A stretch of DNA of 64,000 nucleotides from Streptomyces profundus (GTDB lineage: Bacteria > Actinomycetota > Actinomycetes > Streptomycetales > Streptomycetaceae): assembly GCF_020740535.1 (NCBI RefSeq), contig NZ_CP082362.1, forward strand, positions 2,480,001 to 2,544,000, written 5' to 3'. The position numbers and the translations under genes are program-made. How positions within the stretch are numbered: position 1 is the first letter of the stretch; each line of letters begins with the position of its first letter. Below the pieces are notes generated by a model. The model saw only the letters and a list, made by a program, of their open reading frames with translations. It was not told the DNA's origin and did no database searches. Shown here piece after piece: positions 10,081 to 19,264 of this stretch.

Positions 10081-10707
10081 CTACTTCGAGTACAGCTCGA
10101 CGATCAACTGCTCCTGCACCTGGGTGTCGATCACCTGGCGCTCGGGCAGCGCGTGGACCAGGATCCGCAGCCCGGAGGGCACGGTCTCCAGCCACGCCGG
10201 CACGGTCCGATCGGCCGCCTCCGCCTGCGCCACCTGGAACGGCGTCAGCGGACGGGACGACTCCCGCACCTCGACGATGTCGGACGGCGCGACCCTGGCG
10301 GACGGGATGTCGGTCTTCCTGCCGTTGAGCAGGATGTGCCCGTGCCGGACCAACTGACGAGCGTGGTCACGGGACTTGGCGAAGCCAGCCCGGTACACCA
10401 CGTTGTCGAGCCGGGACTCCAGAATGCGGAGCAGGTTCTCACCCGTCTTGCCCGACTGCCGGTTGGCCTCGCTGTAGTAGCCCCGGAACTGCTTCTCCAG
10501 GATCCCGTAGATGCGCGCGCACTTCTGCTTCTCACGCATCTGAAGGAGGTACTCGCTGTCCTTGGTGCGCCCGCGTCCGTGCTCACCCGGGGGGTAAGGA
10601 CGGATCTCGATCGGGCACTTCGCGCTCTCGCACTTAGCTCCCTTGAGGAAGAGCTTCTGCTTCTCCCGACGGCAACGCTTGCAGTCGGCCCCGGTGTATC
10701 GCGCCAT
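10081..10707 (-). CDS. rpsD: 30S ribosomal protein S4, zinc-binding form
   Basis: S4 is a primary 16S rRNA binder that nucleates 30S assembly and helps control decoding accuracy. The 208 residues carry Cys9, Cys12, Cys26 and Cys31 at the N-terminus, a zinc-finger arrangement seen in one class of bacterial S4. The S4 RNA-binding domain follows: [33 protein letters not shown]. In many bacteria S4 represses its own operon by binding a leader mRNA; here the gap to rpsK is only 41 bases. It sits between rpsK and rpoA. Confidence 0.98.
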   Translation of the reverse strand: MARYTGADCKRCRREKQKLFLKGAKCESAKCPIEIRPYPPGEHGRGRTKDSEYLLQMREKQKCARIYGILEKQFRGYYSEANRQSGKTGENLLRILESRLDNVVYRAGFAKSRDHARQLVRHGHILLNGRKTDIPSARVAPSDIVEVRESSRPLTPFQVAQAEAADRTVPAWLETVPSGLRILVHALPERQVIDTQVQEQLIVELYSK

Positions 10708-10748
10708 TTTTCTCTTGTTCTCCTACTTCGGCTGGAGATCCAGCTGGG

Positions 10749-11153
10749 TCAGACGCGACGGCGCTTCGGCGGGCGGCAGCCGTTGTGCGGCGTGGGGGTG
10801 ACGTCCTGGATCGAGCCGACCTCAAGGCCGGTGGCCTGGAGGGAACGGATCGCGGTCTCCCGGCCGGAGCCTGGGCCCTTCACGAAGACGTCCACCTTGC
10901 GCATGCCGTGCTCCTGCGCGCGCCGAGCGGCGTTCTCCGCGGCCATCTGGGCGGCGAACGGAGTGGACTTACGCGAGCCCTTGAAGCCGACATGGCCGGC
11001 GGAGGCCCAGGAGATCACGTTGCCGGTGGGGTCGGTGATCGAGACGATGGTGTTGTTGAACGTGCTCTTGATGTGGGCGTGCCCGTGAGCGACGTTCTTC
11101 TTTTCCTTCCGGCGCACCTTCTTGGCGCCGGCCGTACGGCCCTTTGGAGGCAT
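10749..11153 (-). CDS. rpsK: 30S ribosomal protein S11
   Basis: S11 lies on the 30S platform near the mRNA exit channel. The 134-residue chain includes [49 protein letters not shown] and the C-terminal [20 protein letters not shown]. The basic N-terminus ([18 protein letters not shown]) is the usual actinobacterial form. Its ATG at 11153 lies 69 bases after the rpsM stop; it belongs to the rpsM-rpsK-rpsD-rpoA-rplQ run. Confidence 0.98.
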   Translation of the reverse strand: MPPKGRTAGAKKVRRKEKKNVAHGHAHIKSTFNNTIVSITDPTGNVISWASAGHVGFKGSRKSTPFAAQMAAENAARRAQEHGMRKVDVFVKGPGSGRETAIRSLQATGLEVGSIQDVTPTPHNGCRPPKRRRV

Positions 11154-11222
11154 GTAGCTCTCTCACTCCCATGGAGGTGGTCGGTCCTGCTGGAACGGAC
11201 CGGTGGTCGACGTCCTAGCGGA

Positions 11223-11603
11223 CTACTTCTTGCCCGGCTTCTTCTTGCCGGCGATCGCGCGACGCGGACCCTTGCGGGTGCGCGCGTTGGTCTTGGTCCG
11301 CTGACCGTGCACCGGCAGACCGCGACGGTGCCGCAGACCCTCGTAGCACTGGATCTCGACCTTGCGACGAATGTCGGCCTGGATCTCCCGGCGGAGGTCA
11401 CCCTCGGTCCTGAAGTTGTTGTCCACGTAGTCGCGGATCTTGACGAGGTCCTCCTCGGCCAGATCGCGCACGCGGGTGTCCGGGTTGATCCCGGTGCTGG
11501 CCAGGGTCTCCTTGGCAAGGGTGCGCCCGATGCCGAAGACATAGGTGAGGGCGACCTCGATGCGCTTTTCACGCGGGAGGTCTACGCCGGCGAGGCGTGC
11601 CAT
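11223..11603 (-). CDS. rpsM: 30S ribosomal protein S13
   Basis: S13 at the top of the 30S head contacts P-site tRNA and the 50S subunit through bridges B1a/B1b. The 126 residues start [26 protein letters not shown] and end in the basic tail [22 protein letters not shown]. Start: ATG at 11603, fixed by homology; upstream in-frame codons lack a ribosome site and are not S13-like. The 192-base gap before it holds a small GC-rich hairpin at 11682-11700, but I see no confident promoter. Confidence 0.98.
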   Translation of the reverse strand: MARLAGVDLPREKRIEVALTYVFGIGRTLAKETLASTGINPDTRVRDLAEEDLVKIRDYVDNNFRTEGDLRREIQADIRRKVEIQCYEGLRHRRGLPVHGQRTKTNARTRKGPRRAIAGKKKPGKK

Positions 11604-11795
11604 GTATTGGCTCCTGTGTGGATACTCGGAGGTCTGCCGCAGCACCGTTCCCGTAAGACTCTTGAGCATTACGAGCCGGGTCCCCGGCCTCCGACCGGGG
11701 GTGTCGTCCCCGCGCTGAGCGAGGGGTCGGGTGTCTGCGTATCTACTTGTTGTCGCTGTCGTCGCGGCGAAGAGTGCTGCGGGTCGTGCGGTGCG

Positions 11796-11909
11796 TCAGC
11801 CCTGGCGCTGCTTGTGGCGCAGGTTCTCGCAGATGACCATGACGCGCCCGTGGCGGCGGATCACCTTGCACTTGTCGCAGATCTTCTTGACGCTCGGCCT
11901 GACCTTCAT
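11796..11909 (-). CDS. rpmJ: 50S ribosomal protein L36, zinc-binding form
   Basis: A 37-residue protein, too short for most ORF callers, reading [19 protein letters not shown] and ending NLRHKQRQG. Cys11, Cys14, Cys27 and His32 form the zinc site of the C+ type of L36. L36 is a late 50S assembly protein. It lies 34 bases after infA and before rpsM, its normal place in high-GC Gram-positive chromosomes. A zinc-free paralogue controlled by Zur may exist elsewhere, but none is in this window. Confidence 0.97.
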   Translation of the reverse strand: MKVRPSVKKICDKCKVIRRHGRVMVICENLRHKQRQG

Positions 11910-11943
11910 GGGTGTGAGGCTCTCCGGGTCTCGATCTGTGGTT

Positions 11944-12165
11944 TTACTTGTAGCGGTAGACGATCCGCCCGCGCGTCAGGTCGTAGGGAGACAGCTCCAC
12001 CACGACCCGGTCGTCGGGAAGGATACGGATGTAGTGCATCCGCATCTTGCCGCTGATGTGCGCGAGGACCTGGTGCCCGTTCTGCAACTCCACCTTGAAC
12101 ATCGCGTTCGGGAGAGACTCGACGACCGTGCCCTCGATCTCGATGGCCCCTTGTTTTTTGGCCAT
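11944..12165 (-). CDS. infA: Translation initiation factor IF-1
   Basis: IF-1 is a small OB-fold protein that blocks the A site of the 30S subunit during initiation. The 73-residue product [20 protein letters not shown]...RGRIVYRYK matches the standard length and sequence almost throughout. Start: ATG at 12165, with AAGGTGAAG upstream. It begins the infA-rpmJ-rpsM-rpsK-rpsD-rpoA-rplQ stretch. A TAGACT -10 box about 75 bases upstream suggests a promoter between map and infA. Confidence 0.98.
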   Translation of the reverse strand: MAKKQGAIEIEGTVVESLPNAMFKVELQNGHQVLAHISGKMRMHYIRILPDDRVVVELSPYDLTRGRIVYRYK

Positions 12166-12240
12166 ACTTGAGCGCTTCACCTTCCGGGATCGGCTACCTG
12201 GATGGCCCTGGGCAGACGGGTGCACCAGGACCGACGAATC

Positions 12241-12269
12241 AGTCTACGACAGCCCACCCGAAAAGACGA
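12241..12269 (-). promoter_or_regulatory. Possible infA promoter with a direct repeat
   Basis: TAGACT (12241-12246) is a good -10; the expected -35 place (12264-12269) holds only a weak match. An 11-base direct repeat (ACTGATTCGTC on the minus strand) lies at 12233-12243 and 12265-12275, so one copy touches the -10 and the other the -35 position. Confidence 0.45.
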
Positions 12270-12300
12270 ATCAGTGATCCGTTCCCCGGGATGGAGATCA

Positions 12301-13149
12301 TCATGCCAGGGGATCGGGAGCCGTCGTCACGCCGAGCTCGGCCAGCCGGGCCTTGCCGCCGTCCACGGCGGTCAGGACCAGGGGGCCCTCCTCGGTGATC
12401 GCGACCGAGTGCTCCCAGTGCGAGGCCCAGGTGCCGTCGTTGCTCTTGACCGTCCAGTCGTCGGCCAGCACATGGGTCTTGGGGGTGCCGAGCGTGAGCA
12501 TCGGCTCGATCGCCAGGCAGACGCCGGGCACCAGCTTGAGGCCCTTGCCCCGGCGGCGGTCGACGTAGTTCAGCACATGCGGGTCCATGTGCATCTCGCT
12601 GCCGATGCCGTGCCCGCCGTATCCCTCGACGATGCCGTACTTGCCGGACGGGGGCAGCGGCTGGCGGCGCACATAGGTCTCGATCGCCCGGGACACGTCC
12701 ACCAGGCGGTTGCCCTTGCGCACCGCCGCGATGCCGGCCCAGAGCGACTCCTCGGTGACCCGGTTCAGCTCGGCCAGCTGGGCCGGCCGGCCGCCCTCGG
12801 GCTCGCCGCCGACGAAGACCGTCAGCGCGGCGTCCGCGTGCCAGCCGTCCACGATCGCGCCGGCGTCGATGGAGAGCAGATCCCCGTCCGCCAGGACGGT
12901 CGCGTCGTCCGGGATGCCGTGCACCACCACGTCGTTCACCGAGGTGCAGATGTTGCCGGGGAAGCCGCCGTAGCCCAGGAAGTTGGGCTTGGCGCCGCGC
13001 TCGGCGAGCACCCGCGCGGCGACCAGGTCGAGATCAGCGGTGGTGGCCCCCGGCACGGCCGCCTCGGCACACCTGCGGTGTATCTCGGCCACCACCAGAC
13101 CGGCCGCGCGCATGCGGGCGATCTGTTCCGGGGTCTTGATCTCCACCAT
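12301..13149 (-). CDS. map: Methionine aminopeptidase, type I
   Basis: Removes the initiator Met from nascent proteins. The five metal ligands of the pita-bread fold are present in the 282-residue chain: Asp95 and Asp106 (IDAGAIVDGWHADAA), His180 (GGHGIG), Glu215 (AIEPM) and Glu246 (WEHSVAI). It lacks the N-terminal zinc-finger or SH3-like extension of longer forms. It follows adk by 80 bases in the secY-adk-map order found in many bacteria; a small hairpin (13177-13195) lies in that gap. Confidence 0.97.
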   Translation of the reverse strand: MVEIKTPEQIARMRAAGLVVAEIHRRCAEAAVPGATTADLDLVAARVLAERGAKPNFLGYGGFPGNICTSVNDVVVHGIPDDATVLADGDLLSIDAGAIVDGWHADAALTVFVGGEPEGGRPAQLAELNRVTEESLWAGIAAVRKGNRLVDVSRAIETYVRRQPLPPSGKYGIVEGYGGHGIGSEMHMDPHVLNYVDRRRGKGLKLVPGVCLAIEPMLTLGTPKTHVLADDWTVKSNDGTWASHWEHSVAITEEGPLVLTAVDGGKARLAELGVTTAPDPLA

Positions 13150-13229
13150 CGGATGTTCCTTTCGGCGCCGGCGGTCGGCCGGCCGTCAGCCGGCCTCGGG
13201 CCGGCGGGGCACCAGCGAGCTGCGGGCGG

Positions 13230-13883
13230 TCAGCCGCCCGTGGGCAGGGCCTCCAGGGCCCGCCGCGTCACCTCGGGCACCGGGGCCAGCGCCGAGATGG
13301 TGGAGACAAGCCCCTGCTCGCGGTAGTAGTCGATGATCGGCTCGGTCTCCTCGTGGTAGAGGCCAAGACGCTTGCGCACCGTGTCCGCCTGGTCGTCGTC
13401 CCGCTGGTACAGCTCGCCACCGCAGACGTCGCAGACGCCCTCCTGGCGCGGCGGGTTGTTCACCACATGGAAGACATGCGCGCTGTCCTTGCGGCACATC
13501 CGGCGGCCGGCGATGCGCTTGACCACCTCGTCCTCGGGGACCTCCAGGTCGAGCACCGCGTCGAGCCTCAGGCCCGCCTCGGCCAGCGAGGCGTCCAGCG
13601 ACTTCGCCTGCCCGATGTTGCGCGGGAAGCCGTCGAGCAGGAAGCCGTCGGCGGCATCCGGCTGGGCCATCCGGTCGGCCGCCATGGCGACGGTGATCTC
13701 GTCGGGGACGAGACCACCCTCGCGCATGATCGACTCGACCTGGCGCCCCAGTTCGGTGCCCTCGCTGATGTTGGCCCGGAACAGATTGCCGGTGGAGATG
13801 TGCGGGACACCGAGCTGCTCGGCGAGCAGTGCCGCCTGTGTGCCCTTGCCCGCACCCGGCGGTCCGACGAGGACGATGCGCAT
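13230..13883 (-). CDS. adk: Adenylate kinase
   Basis: Interconverts ATP + AMP and 2 ADP. The P-loop GPPGAGKG is at residues 7-14, the AMP-binding DGFPRN at 84-89, and the long LID domain spans about 126-163. The LID has Cys130, Cys151 and Cys154, but the fourth zinc position reads Asp133 (CRKD...CDVC) instead of Cys; I recall the same in other Streptomyces, so zinc may be held by three Cys and Asp or His. The ATG overlaps the secY stop by one base (TGATG), indicating translational coupling. Confidence 0.97.
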   Translation of the reverse strand: MRIVLVGPPGAGKGTQAALLAEQLGVPHISTGNLFRANISEGTELGRQVESIMREGGLVPDEITVAMAADRMAQPDAADGFLLDGFPRNIGQAKSLDASLAEAGLRLDAVLDLEVPEDEVVKRIAGRRMCRKDSAHVFHVVNNPPRQEGVCDVCGGELYQRDDDQADTVRKRLGLYHEETEPIIDYYREQGLVSTISALAPVPEVTRRALEALPTGG

Positions 13884-15205
13884 CAGCGGAGGAACCCTTC
13901 GTAATTTCGCTGGTGGAGCTGGCTCTCAATCTGCCGCACCGTCTCCAGGCCGACACCCACGATGATCAGGATCGACGTGCCACCGAACGGGAAGTCCTGT
14001 TGCGCGTTGAACATCACCAGAGCCAGCGTGGGCACCAGGGCGATCAGACCGAGGTAGAGCGAGCCGGGCCAGGTGATCCGGTTCAACACGTAGCTCAGGT
14101 ATTCGACCGTGGGCCTACCTGCCCGGATACCCGGGATGAAACCACCATACTTCTTCATGTTCTCGGCCACGTCCTCAGGGTTGAACGTGATGGCCACATA
14201 GAAGAAGGCGAAGAAGACGATCAGCAGGAAGTACGTGGTGATGTAGTACGGGTGGTCACCGCCGGTGAAGTACCGCGACACCCAGTCCGTCCAGCCGCCC
14301 GACTCGCTGCCGGCGAACTGCACCAGCAGCTGCGGGATGTAGAGCAGCGAGGAGGCGAAGATCACCGGGATCACACCGGCCTGGTTGACCTTGAGCGGGA
14401 TGTACGTGGAGGTGCCGCCGTAGGAGCGGCGACCGATCATCCGCTTGGCGTACTGCACCGGGATCCGGCGCTGGGCCAGCTCGACGAAGACCACCAGGCC
14501 GACCATGGCCAGACCACAGGCGACCACGGTGCCGAACTCGATCCACCCGTCGGCCAGGCTGCCCTGCTGCTTGATCTGCCAGAGCGAGGCCGGGAAGCCG
14601 GCGGCGATGGAGACGAACATCAGCATGGACATGCCGTTGCCGATGCCCCGGTCGGTGATCAGCTCGCCCATCCACATGATCAGCGCGGTGGCCGAGGTGA
14701 AGGCGATCACCATCACCAGCGTGGTGAAGATCGAGTCGTCCGGGATGATCTCGCTACCCACCGTGCACTGGGGGAAGAGGGTGCCACTGCGAGCGGTCGC
14801 CACCAGGCCGGTGGCCTGGAGCACCGCGAGGGCGATGGTGAGGTAGCGCGTGTACTGGGTGATCTTCGCCTGCCCCGACTGCCCCTCCTTCTTCAGGGCC
14901 TCAAGGCGGGGAATCACCACCACCAGCAGCTGGAGGATGATGCTCGCCGTGATGTACGGCATGATCCCCAGCGCGAAGATGGTGAGTTGCAGCAGCGCGC
15001 CCCCGCTGAACATATTGACCAAACCGAAGAGCCCAGAGCCCGCTCCCGCTTCGGCCTGCTTCACACATTCATCGACGTTCTGAAAGCTGACACCAGGCAC
15101 AGGTACGTGCTGGCCCAACCGGAACAACACGACGATGCCCAGCGTGAAGAGCAGCTTTTTACGCAGATCAGGCGTTTGGAACGCCCGGGCGAACGCGGTG
15201 AGCAC
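13883..15205 (-). CDS. secY: Preprotein translocase subunit SecY
   Basis: Forms the protein-conducting channel in the cytoplasmic membrane with SecE and SecG. The 440-residue protein has ten predicted membrane helices and conserved stretches: NMFSGGALLQLTIFALGIMPYITASII, GELITDRGIGNGMS, and the cytoplasmic loop KVNQAGVIPVIFASSLL. The C-terminus LHQRNYEGFLR is typical of actinomycetes. Start: GTG at 15205 with a strong AGGAGG. SecE is in the same window at 51.3-51.5 kb, in its usual separate place before nusG. A 195-base gap with a hairpin separates secY from rplO. Confidence 0.98.
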   Translation of the reverse strand: MLTAFARAFQTPDLRKKLLFTLGIVVLFRLGQHVPVPGVSFQNVDECVKQAEAGAGSGLFGLVNMFSGGALLQLTIFALGIMPYITASIILQLLVVVIPRLEALKKEGQSGQAKITQYTRYLTIALAVLQATGLVATARSGTLFPQCTVGSEIIPDDSIFTTLVMVIAFTSATALIMWMGELITDRGIGNGMSMLMFVSIAAGFPASLWQIKQQGSLADGWIEFGTVVACGLAMVGLVVFVELAQRRIPVQYAKRMIGRRSYGGTSTYIPLKVNQAGVIPVIFASSLLYIPQLLVQFAGSESGGWTDWVSRYFTGGDHPYYITTYFLLIVFFAFFYVAITFNPEDVAENMKKYGGFIPGIRAGRPTVEYLSYVLNRITWPGSLYLGLIALVPTLALVMFNAQQDFPFGGTSILIIVGVGLETVRQIESQLHQRNYEGFLR

Positions 15206-15333
15206 GGCTCCTCCTGCACCCCGCGCGTCAGGCGAGGGGTTAGGGTCTTGAACTCCAACGGATATGACAGATCAGGTCTGGCGGCGGCACAACGACCGCC
15301 ACCTTACCGGCGGATGGGCTCAGCCGGAACGAC

Positions 15334-15369
15334 TGACCGGGGATGCCTGCTCTCAGGCACCCCCGGTCA
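15334..15369 (-). terminator. Hairpin between rplO and secY
   Basis: 16-bp inverted repeat with one A/C mismatch and a CTCT loop (TGACCGGGG...CCCCGGTCA), 32 bases after the rplO stop. It suggests partial termination inside the spc operon, with secY-adk-map possibly having its own promoter in 15206-15333. No T-run follows. Confidence 0.6.
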
Positions 15370-15400
15370 CTCAGTTCACCGGCCGAAGATCCACCGGGTT

Positions 15401-15889
15401 TCAGGACAACTCGGTCACGGAGCCACCGGCAGCCGTGATCTTCTCCTTGGCGGAACCGGAGACCGCGTCGACCGTCACGGTCAGGGCCACCGAGATCTCC
15501 CCGGAGCCCAGCACCTTGACGAGCTCGTTCTTGCGCACGGCGCCCTTGGCGACCAGATCGGCGACGGTCACCTCGCCACCCTCCGGGTAGAGGGCGGCCA
15601 GCCGCTCGACGTTCACCACCTGGAAGTTCTTGTGCGCCGGGTTCTTGAAGCCCTTGAGCTTGGGCAGCCGCTGGATCAGCGGCAGTTGCCCGCCCTCGAA
15701 GCCCACCCGAACCTGGTACCTGGCCTTGGTGCCCTTGGTACCGCGACCGGCCGTCTTGCCCTTGGACGCCTCACCGCGGCCCACCCGGACCTTGGACTTC
15801 TTGGCACCGGGGGCCGGCCTGAGGTCGTGCAACTTCAGCGGGCCGGTCGAGCCGTCCGCGCCGCTGTTCCCCTTGGCGAGGTCAGCCAC
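15401..15889 (-). CDS. rplO: 50S ribosomal protein L15
   Basis: L15 is a late-assembly 50S protein linking several 23S rRNA domains. The 162-residue product contains [20 protein letters not shown], the Gly-rich [20 protein letters not shown], and the C-terminal domain [25 protein letters not shown]...[13 protein letters not shown]. An N-terminal extension of about 15 residues ([15 protein letters not shown]) makes it slightly longer than the Streptomyces form I know. Its start lies one base from the rpmD stop. Confidence 0.98.
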   Translation of the reverse strand: MADLAKGNSGADGSTGPLKLHDLRPAPGAKKSKVRVGRGEASKGKTAGRGTKGTKARYQVRVGFEGGQLPLIQRLPKLKGFKNPAHKNFQVVNVERLAALYPEGGEVTVADLVAKGAVRKNELVKVLGSGEISVALTVTVDAVSGSAKEKITAAGGSVTELS

Positions 15890-15890
15890 T

Positions 15891-16073
15891 TCAGTCCACC
15901 TCCTCGACCGTCACCAGATGCCGCACGGTGTTGGCCATGCCACGGATCTCCGGCCGGTCTTCCTTGAGCACCACGTCGTCGATCCGCCGCAGCCCCAGCG
16001 AGCGCAGCGTCTGCCGGTGGTTCTGCTTGGTCCCGATACGGGACTTGACCTGGGTGATCTTCAGCTGCGCCAT
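15891..16073 (-). CDS. rpmD: 50S ribosomal protein L30
   Basis: 60 residues: [20 protein letters not shown] followed by [25 protein letters not shown] and the C-terminal [12 protein letters not shown], a complete bacterial L30. Start: ATG at 16073, whose A overlaps the rpsE stop (TGATG); a GTG one codon upstream would also be possible but the ATG matches the family length. L30 binds 23S rRNA near the base of the 50S subunit. Confidence 0.97.
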   Translation of the reverse strand: MAQLKITQVKSRIGTKQNHRQTLRSLGLRRIDDVVLKEDRPEIRGMANTVRHLVTVEEVD

Positions 16074-16672
16074 CACGAACCCACCCCAGCACGGGCCCGC
16101 AGCAGAGCCGCGGGGGCCACGTCCTCAAGCGGCAGACCGCGGCGGGCCGCGATCTCCTCGGGGCGCTGTAGCCCCTTCAGGGCGGCCACCGTGGCGTGCA
16201 CGATGTTGATCGGGTTCGACGAGCCCATCGACTTGCTCAGCACGTCGTGGATGCCGGCGCACTCCAGCACGGCGCGCACCGGGCCACCGGCGATCACACC
16301 GGTACCGGGCGAGGCGGGCTTGAGCAGCACCATCCCGGCCGCTTCCTCACCCTTGATCGGGTGCGGAATCGTGCCCTGGATGCGGGGGACCTTGAAGAAG
16401 TGCTTCTTCGCGGCCTCCACGCCCTTGGCGATGGCGGCCGGCACCTCCTTGGCCTTGCCGTAACCGACACCGACGGTGCCGTCGCCGTCGCCCACCACGA
16501 CCAGCGCGGTGAAGCTGAAGCGACGACCACCTTGAACTACCTTGGCGACACGGTTGATCGCGACGACGCGCTCGACGTACGCGGTCTTCTCGGCGGCTGA
16601 GCCACCGTCCCGACCCTTACGATCCCGCCGCTCGCCACCGGCGCCGCCACCGCGACGCTGGGGTCCAGCCAT
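16073..16672 (-). CDS. rpsE: 30S ribosomal protein S5
   Basis: S5 lies at the mRNA entry channel and influences accuracy; changes in its loop near Gly-Gly-Arg give spectinomycin resistance. The 199-residue protein has a Gly/Arg-rich N-terminus ([21 protein letters not shown]), then [36 protein letters not shown] and [18 protein letters not shown]. The spectinomycin-site sequence [13 protein letters not shown] looks wild-type. Start: ATG at 16672 by homology. It is joined to rpmD by a one-base overlap. Confidence 0.98.
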   Translation of the reverse strand: MAGPQRRGGGAGGERRDRKGRDGGSAAEKTAYVERVVAINRVAKVVQGGRRFSFTALVVVGDGDGTVGVGYGKAKEVPAAIAKGVEAAKKHFFKVPRIQGTIPHPIKGEEAAGMVLLKPASPGTGVIAGGPVRAVLECAGIHDVLSKSMGSSNPINIVHATVAALKGLQRPEEIAARRGLPLEDVAPAALLRARAGVGS

Positions 16673-16709
16673 TGGAACTACCTCTCTCGAATCTTCAGAC
16701 GGGACCGGC

Positions 16710-17093
16710 TCAGAACTTGAGCCCGGCCTCGCGGGCGGCGTCCGCCAACGCGGCGACCCTACCGGCGTACTTGTTACCACCGCGGTCGAACACGACGGTC
16801 TCCACGCCCGCGGCCTTGGCGCGCTCGGCGACCAGGGCGCCGACCTGCTTGGCCTTGTCGCTCTTCGCGCCGTCCACCTCGCGGATGGAGACGTCGAGCG
16901 AGGAGGCCGAGGCCACCGTGTGCCCGATGGAGTCGTCCACCACCTGCGCCACCATGTGGCGGTTGGAGCGGGTCACCACCAGACGCGGGCGCTCGGCCGT
17001 ACCCGAGATCTTCTTCCGGATACGGATGTGGCGCCGCTTGTTGGCGGCCCGCTTCCGGGCGTCGCCCTTGGCGATCTTGACACCGTATGCCAT
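16710..17093 (-). CDS. rplR: 50S ribosomal protein L18
   Basis: L18 binds 5S rRNA with L5 and carries it into the 50S central protuberance. The 127-residue chain starts [22 protein letters not shown], the basic 5S-binding end, and contains [24 protein letters not shown] and [25 protein letters not shown], all family signatures. The ATG at 17093 lies two bases from the rplF stop, so translation is probably coupled. Confidence 0.98.
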   Translation of the reverse strand: MAYGVKIAKGDARKRAANKRRHIRIRKKISGTAERPRLVVTRSNRHMVAQVVDDSIGHTVASASSLDVSIREVDGAKSDKAKQVGALVAERAKAAGVETVVFDRGGNKYAGRVAALADAAREAGLKF

Positions 17094-17095
17094 GG

Positions 17096-17635
17096 CTACT
17101 TACCAGCCTTTCCGACCTTGCGGCGGATGACTTCGCCCTCGTACTTGACGCCCTTGGCCTTGTACGGGTCGGGCTTCCGCAGCTTGCGGATCTTCGCCGC
17201 GACCTCGCCGACCTTCTGCTTGTCGATGCCCTCGACGCTGAAGCGCGTCGCGGTCTCGACCTTGAAGACGATGCCTTCCGGCGGCTCCACCAGGATCGGG
17301 TGGCTGTAGCCCAGGGAGAACTCCAGGTTGGAGCCCTTCGCCAGGACGCGGTAGCCGACGCCGCTGATTTCGAGCTTCTTGATGTATCCCTGCGTCACAC
17401 CGGTGATCATGTTGGCCACCAGGGTGCGGGACAGACCGTGCAGGGCACGGTTGCGGTTCTCGTCGTTGGGCCGGGAGACGACGATCACGCCTTCGTCACC
17501 CTTGGCCACCTCGATGGGCGCGGCGATGGTCTGCGACAGGGTGCCCTTGGGACCCTTCACCGCGACCACGGCACCATCGATGGTGACGTCCACACCGGCG
17601 GGAACCTGGATGGGCTGCTTGCCAATACGCGACAT
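17096..17635 (-). CDS. rplF: 50S ribosomal protein L6
   Basis: L6 lies at the base of the L7/L12 stalk near the sarcin-ricin loop. The 179 residues start [17 protein letters not shown] and keep the two tandem alpha/beta repeats, with [14 protein letters not shown] and [28 protein letters not shown] in the C-terminal one. Start: ATG at 17635 with GGAGAG upstream; upstream in-frame codons belong to the gap. It follows rpsH after 23 bases. Confidence 0.98.
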   Translation of the reverse strand: MSRIGKQPIQVPAGVDVTIDGAVVAVKGPKGTLSQTIAAPIEVAKGDEGVIVVSRPNDENRNRALHGLSRTLVANMITGVTQGYIKKLEISGVGYRVLAKGSNLEFSLGYSHPILVEPPEGIVFKVETATRFSVEGIDKQKVGEVAAKIRKLRKPDPYKAKGVKYEGEVIRRKVGKAGK

Positions 17636-17658
17636 GTGCTCTCCTCCGTTCCCTTCCG

Positions 17659-18057
17659 TCACCAGACGTAGGCGAGGACTTCCCCGCCCACGTTCTTCTT
17701 CTGAGCCTGCCGCACGGTCAGCAGACCGTGCGAGGTGGAGATGATCGCCACACCGAGACCGCCGAGCACCCTGGGGAGCGCGGTGGACTTCGCGTAGACC
17801 CGCAGGCCGGGCTTCGAGATGCGCTTGATGCCGGCGATCGAACGCTCGCGGTTCGGGCCGTACTTCAGCTCCAGCACGAGGGACTTGCCCACCCGGGCGT
17901 CCTCGGTCTTCCAGCCGGTGATGTAGCCCTCCTGCTGGAGGATCTCCGCGATGTGCGTCTTGATCTTGCTGTGCGGCATCACCACGGTGTCGTGGTAAGC
18001 CGAGTTCGCGTTACGCAGACGAGTGAGCATGTCTGCGATGGGGTCGGTCATGGTCAT
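17659..18057 (-). CDS. rpsH: 30S ribosomal protein S8
   Basis: S8 binds the central domain of 16S rRNA and in E. coli represses the spc operon by binding its mRNA. The 132 residues [18 protein letters not shown]... and [12 protein letters not shown]...[18 protein letters not shown] match the family along the whole length. Start: ATG at 18057 by homology. An 84-base gap with a 9-bp hairpin (18095-18116) separates it from rpsZ, the only sizeable gap in this part of the cluster. Confidence 0.98.
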   Translation of the reverse strand: MTMTDPIADMLTRLRNANSAYHDTVVMPHSKIKTHIAEILQQEGYITGWKTEDARVGKSLVLELKYGPNRERSIAGIKRISKPGLRVYAKSTALPRVLGGLGVAIISTSHGLLTVRQAQKKNVGGEVLAYVW

Positions 18058-18094
18058 AGAACGGCCTTGGGCCTCTCTCACCGGGGTTTCCGCA

Positions 18095-18116
18095 GGCTCC
18101 CCCGGGAGGGGGAGCC
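18095..18116 (-). other. Intercistronic hairpin between rpsZ and rpsH
   Basis: Perfect 9-bp stem GGCTCCCCC / GGGGGAGCC with a 4-base loop in the 84-base gap. It could be an RNA-processing or regulatory structure; there is no T-run, so it does not look like a terminator. Confidence 0.5.
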
Positions 18117-18141
18117 CGCCGGACCTACGGCGTAGTCGGTC

Positions 18142-18327
18142 TTACCAGGAACTCTTGGTGACGCCCGGCAGTTCGCCGCGGTGTGCCATCTCCCGCAGGC
18201 ACACACGGCACAGGCCGAACTTGCGGTACACGGAGTGCGGCCGGCCGCAACGCTGGCAACGGGTGTACCCACGCACCGAGAACTTGGGCTTGCGCTCGGC
18301 CTTGGCAATAAGAGCCTTCTTCGCCAC
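18142..18327 (-). CDS. rpsZ: 30S ribosomal protein S14, type Z (zinc-binding)
   Basis: 61 residues with Cys24, Cys27, Cys40 and Cys43 (RCQRCGR...[23 protein letters not shown]), the short zinc form of S14 that replaces the ~100-residue form in many Gram-positives. S14 assembles late in the 30S head. It sits after rplE in the standard spc order L14-L24-L5-S14-S8-L6. A zinc-independent paralogue is often elsewhere in Streptomyces genomes; none is in this window. Confidence 0.97.
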   Translation of the reverse strand: MAKKALIAKAERKPKFSVRGYTRCQRCGRPHSVYRKFGLCRVCLREMAHRGELPGVTKSSW

Positions 18328-18374
18328 AGCTGCTCACGCCTCCTTGTTTCGATACTCAGCCATCGTGCGACGCC

Positions 18375-18938
18375 TCAGGCTTCCTTGAACGGGAATCCGA
18401 GGTGACGCAGCAGGCTGCGGCCCTCGTCATCGGTGTTGGCCGTGGTGACGACGGTGATGTCCATGCCTCGCACCCGGTCGATACGGTCGGGGTCGATCTC
18501 ATGGAACATGACCTGCTCGGTCAGGCCGAACGTGTAGTTGCCCTTGCCGTCGAACTGCTTGGGCGACAGGCCGCGGAAGTCACGGATCCGGGGCAGCGCC
18601 AGCGACAGCAGGCGGTCCAGGAACTCCCACATCCGGTCGCCGCGCAGCGTCACATGGGCGCCGATCGGCTGCCCCTCGCGCAGCTTGAACTGCGCGATGG
18701 ACTTGCGGGCCTTGGTCACGGTCGGCTTCTGGCCGGTGATCGTGGCGAGGTCGCGCACGGCGCCCTCGATCAACTTGGAGTCGCGGGCGGCGTCGCCCAC
18801 ACCCATGTTGACCACGATCTTCGTCAGCCCGGGAACCTGCATGACGTTCGCGTAGGCGAACTCCTCGCGCAGCTTGCCGCTGATCTCTTCGCGGTACCGC
18901 GTCTTGAGACGCGGCGCGGTCGTGGTGGCAGTGGTCAT
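18375..18938 (-). CDS. rplE: 50S ribosomal protein L5
   Basis: L5 binds 5S rRNA and touches P-site tRNA and bridge B1b. The 187-residue protein carries [43 protein letters not shown] and [34 protein letters not shown]. It begins with a short Thr-rich segment ([11 protein letters not shown]), common in actinomycetes. Its ATG shares one base with the rplX stop (TGATG). Confidence 0.98.
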   Translation of the reverse strand: MTTATTTAPRLKTRYREEISGKLREEFAYANVMQVPGLTKIVVNMGVGDAARDSKLIEGAVRDLATITGQKPTVTKARKSIAQFKLREGQPIGAHVTLRGDRMWEFLDRLLSLALPRIRDFRGLSPKQFDGKGNYTFGLTEQVMFHEIDPDRIDRVRGMDITVVTTANTDDEGRSLLRHLGFPFKEA

Positions 18939-19261
18939 CAGATGTCCTCACCGGTTCGGCGGGCGACGCGGATCTTGTTGCCGTCCTCGTCGAAGCGGAA
19001 GCCGATCCGAGTGGTGACCTTCTTGCCGTCCTTCTCCACCAGCAACTGGACGTTGCTCACATGGATCGGGGCCTCGGTGGTGATGATGCCACCGGTCTTG
19101 GAACCACGCGCGGTCGTACCGGCCTTGGTGTGCTTCTTGACCCGGTTGACACCCTCGACCAGCACACGGTCCTCGCGGGGGAAGGCCACGATGACCTTGC
19201 CCTGCTTGCCCTTGTCCTTGCCGGTGATGATCTGGACCAGGTCGCCCTTCTTGATCTTCAT
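18938..19261 (-). CDS. rplX: 50S ribosomal protein L24
   Basis: L24 is an assembly initiator that binds the 5' end of 23S rRNA near the exit tunnel. The KOW motif spans residues 2-30 ([23 protein letters not shown]), and [32 protein letters not shown] follows in this 107-residue chain. It lies three bases after rplN and shares a base with rplE. Confidence 0.98.
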   Translation of the reverse strand: MKIKKGDLVQIITGKDKGKQGKVIVAFPREDRVLVEGVNRVKKHTKAGTTARGSKTGGIITTEAPIHVSNVQLLVEKDGKKVTTRIGFRFDEDGNKIRVARRTGEDI

Positions 19262-19264
19262 CGG

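Noticed and set aside
13230..13883. Adenylate kinase with a broken zinc site as a special feature
   Set aside because: Asp replaces one Cys in the LID, but I recall the same pattern in other Streptomyces Adk proteins, so it is probably normal for the group.
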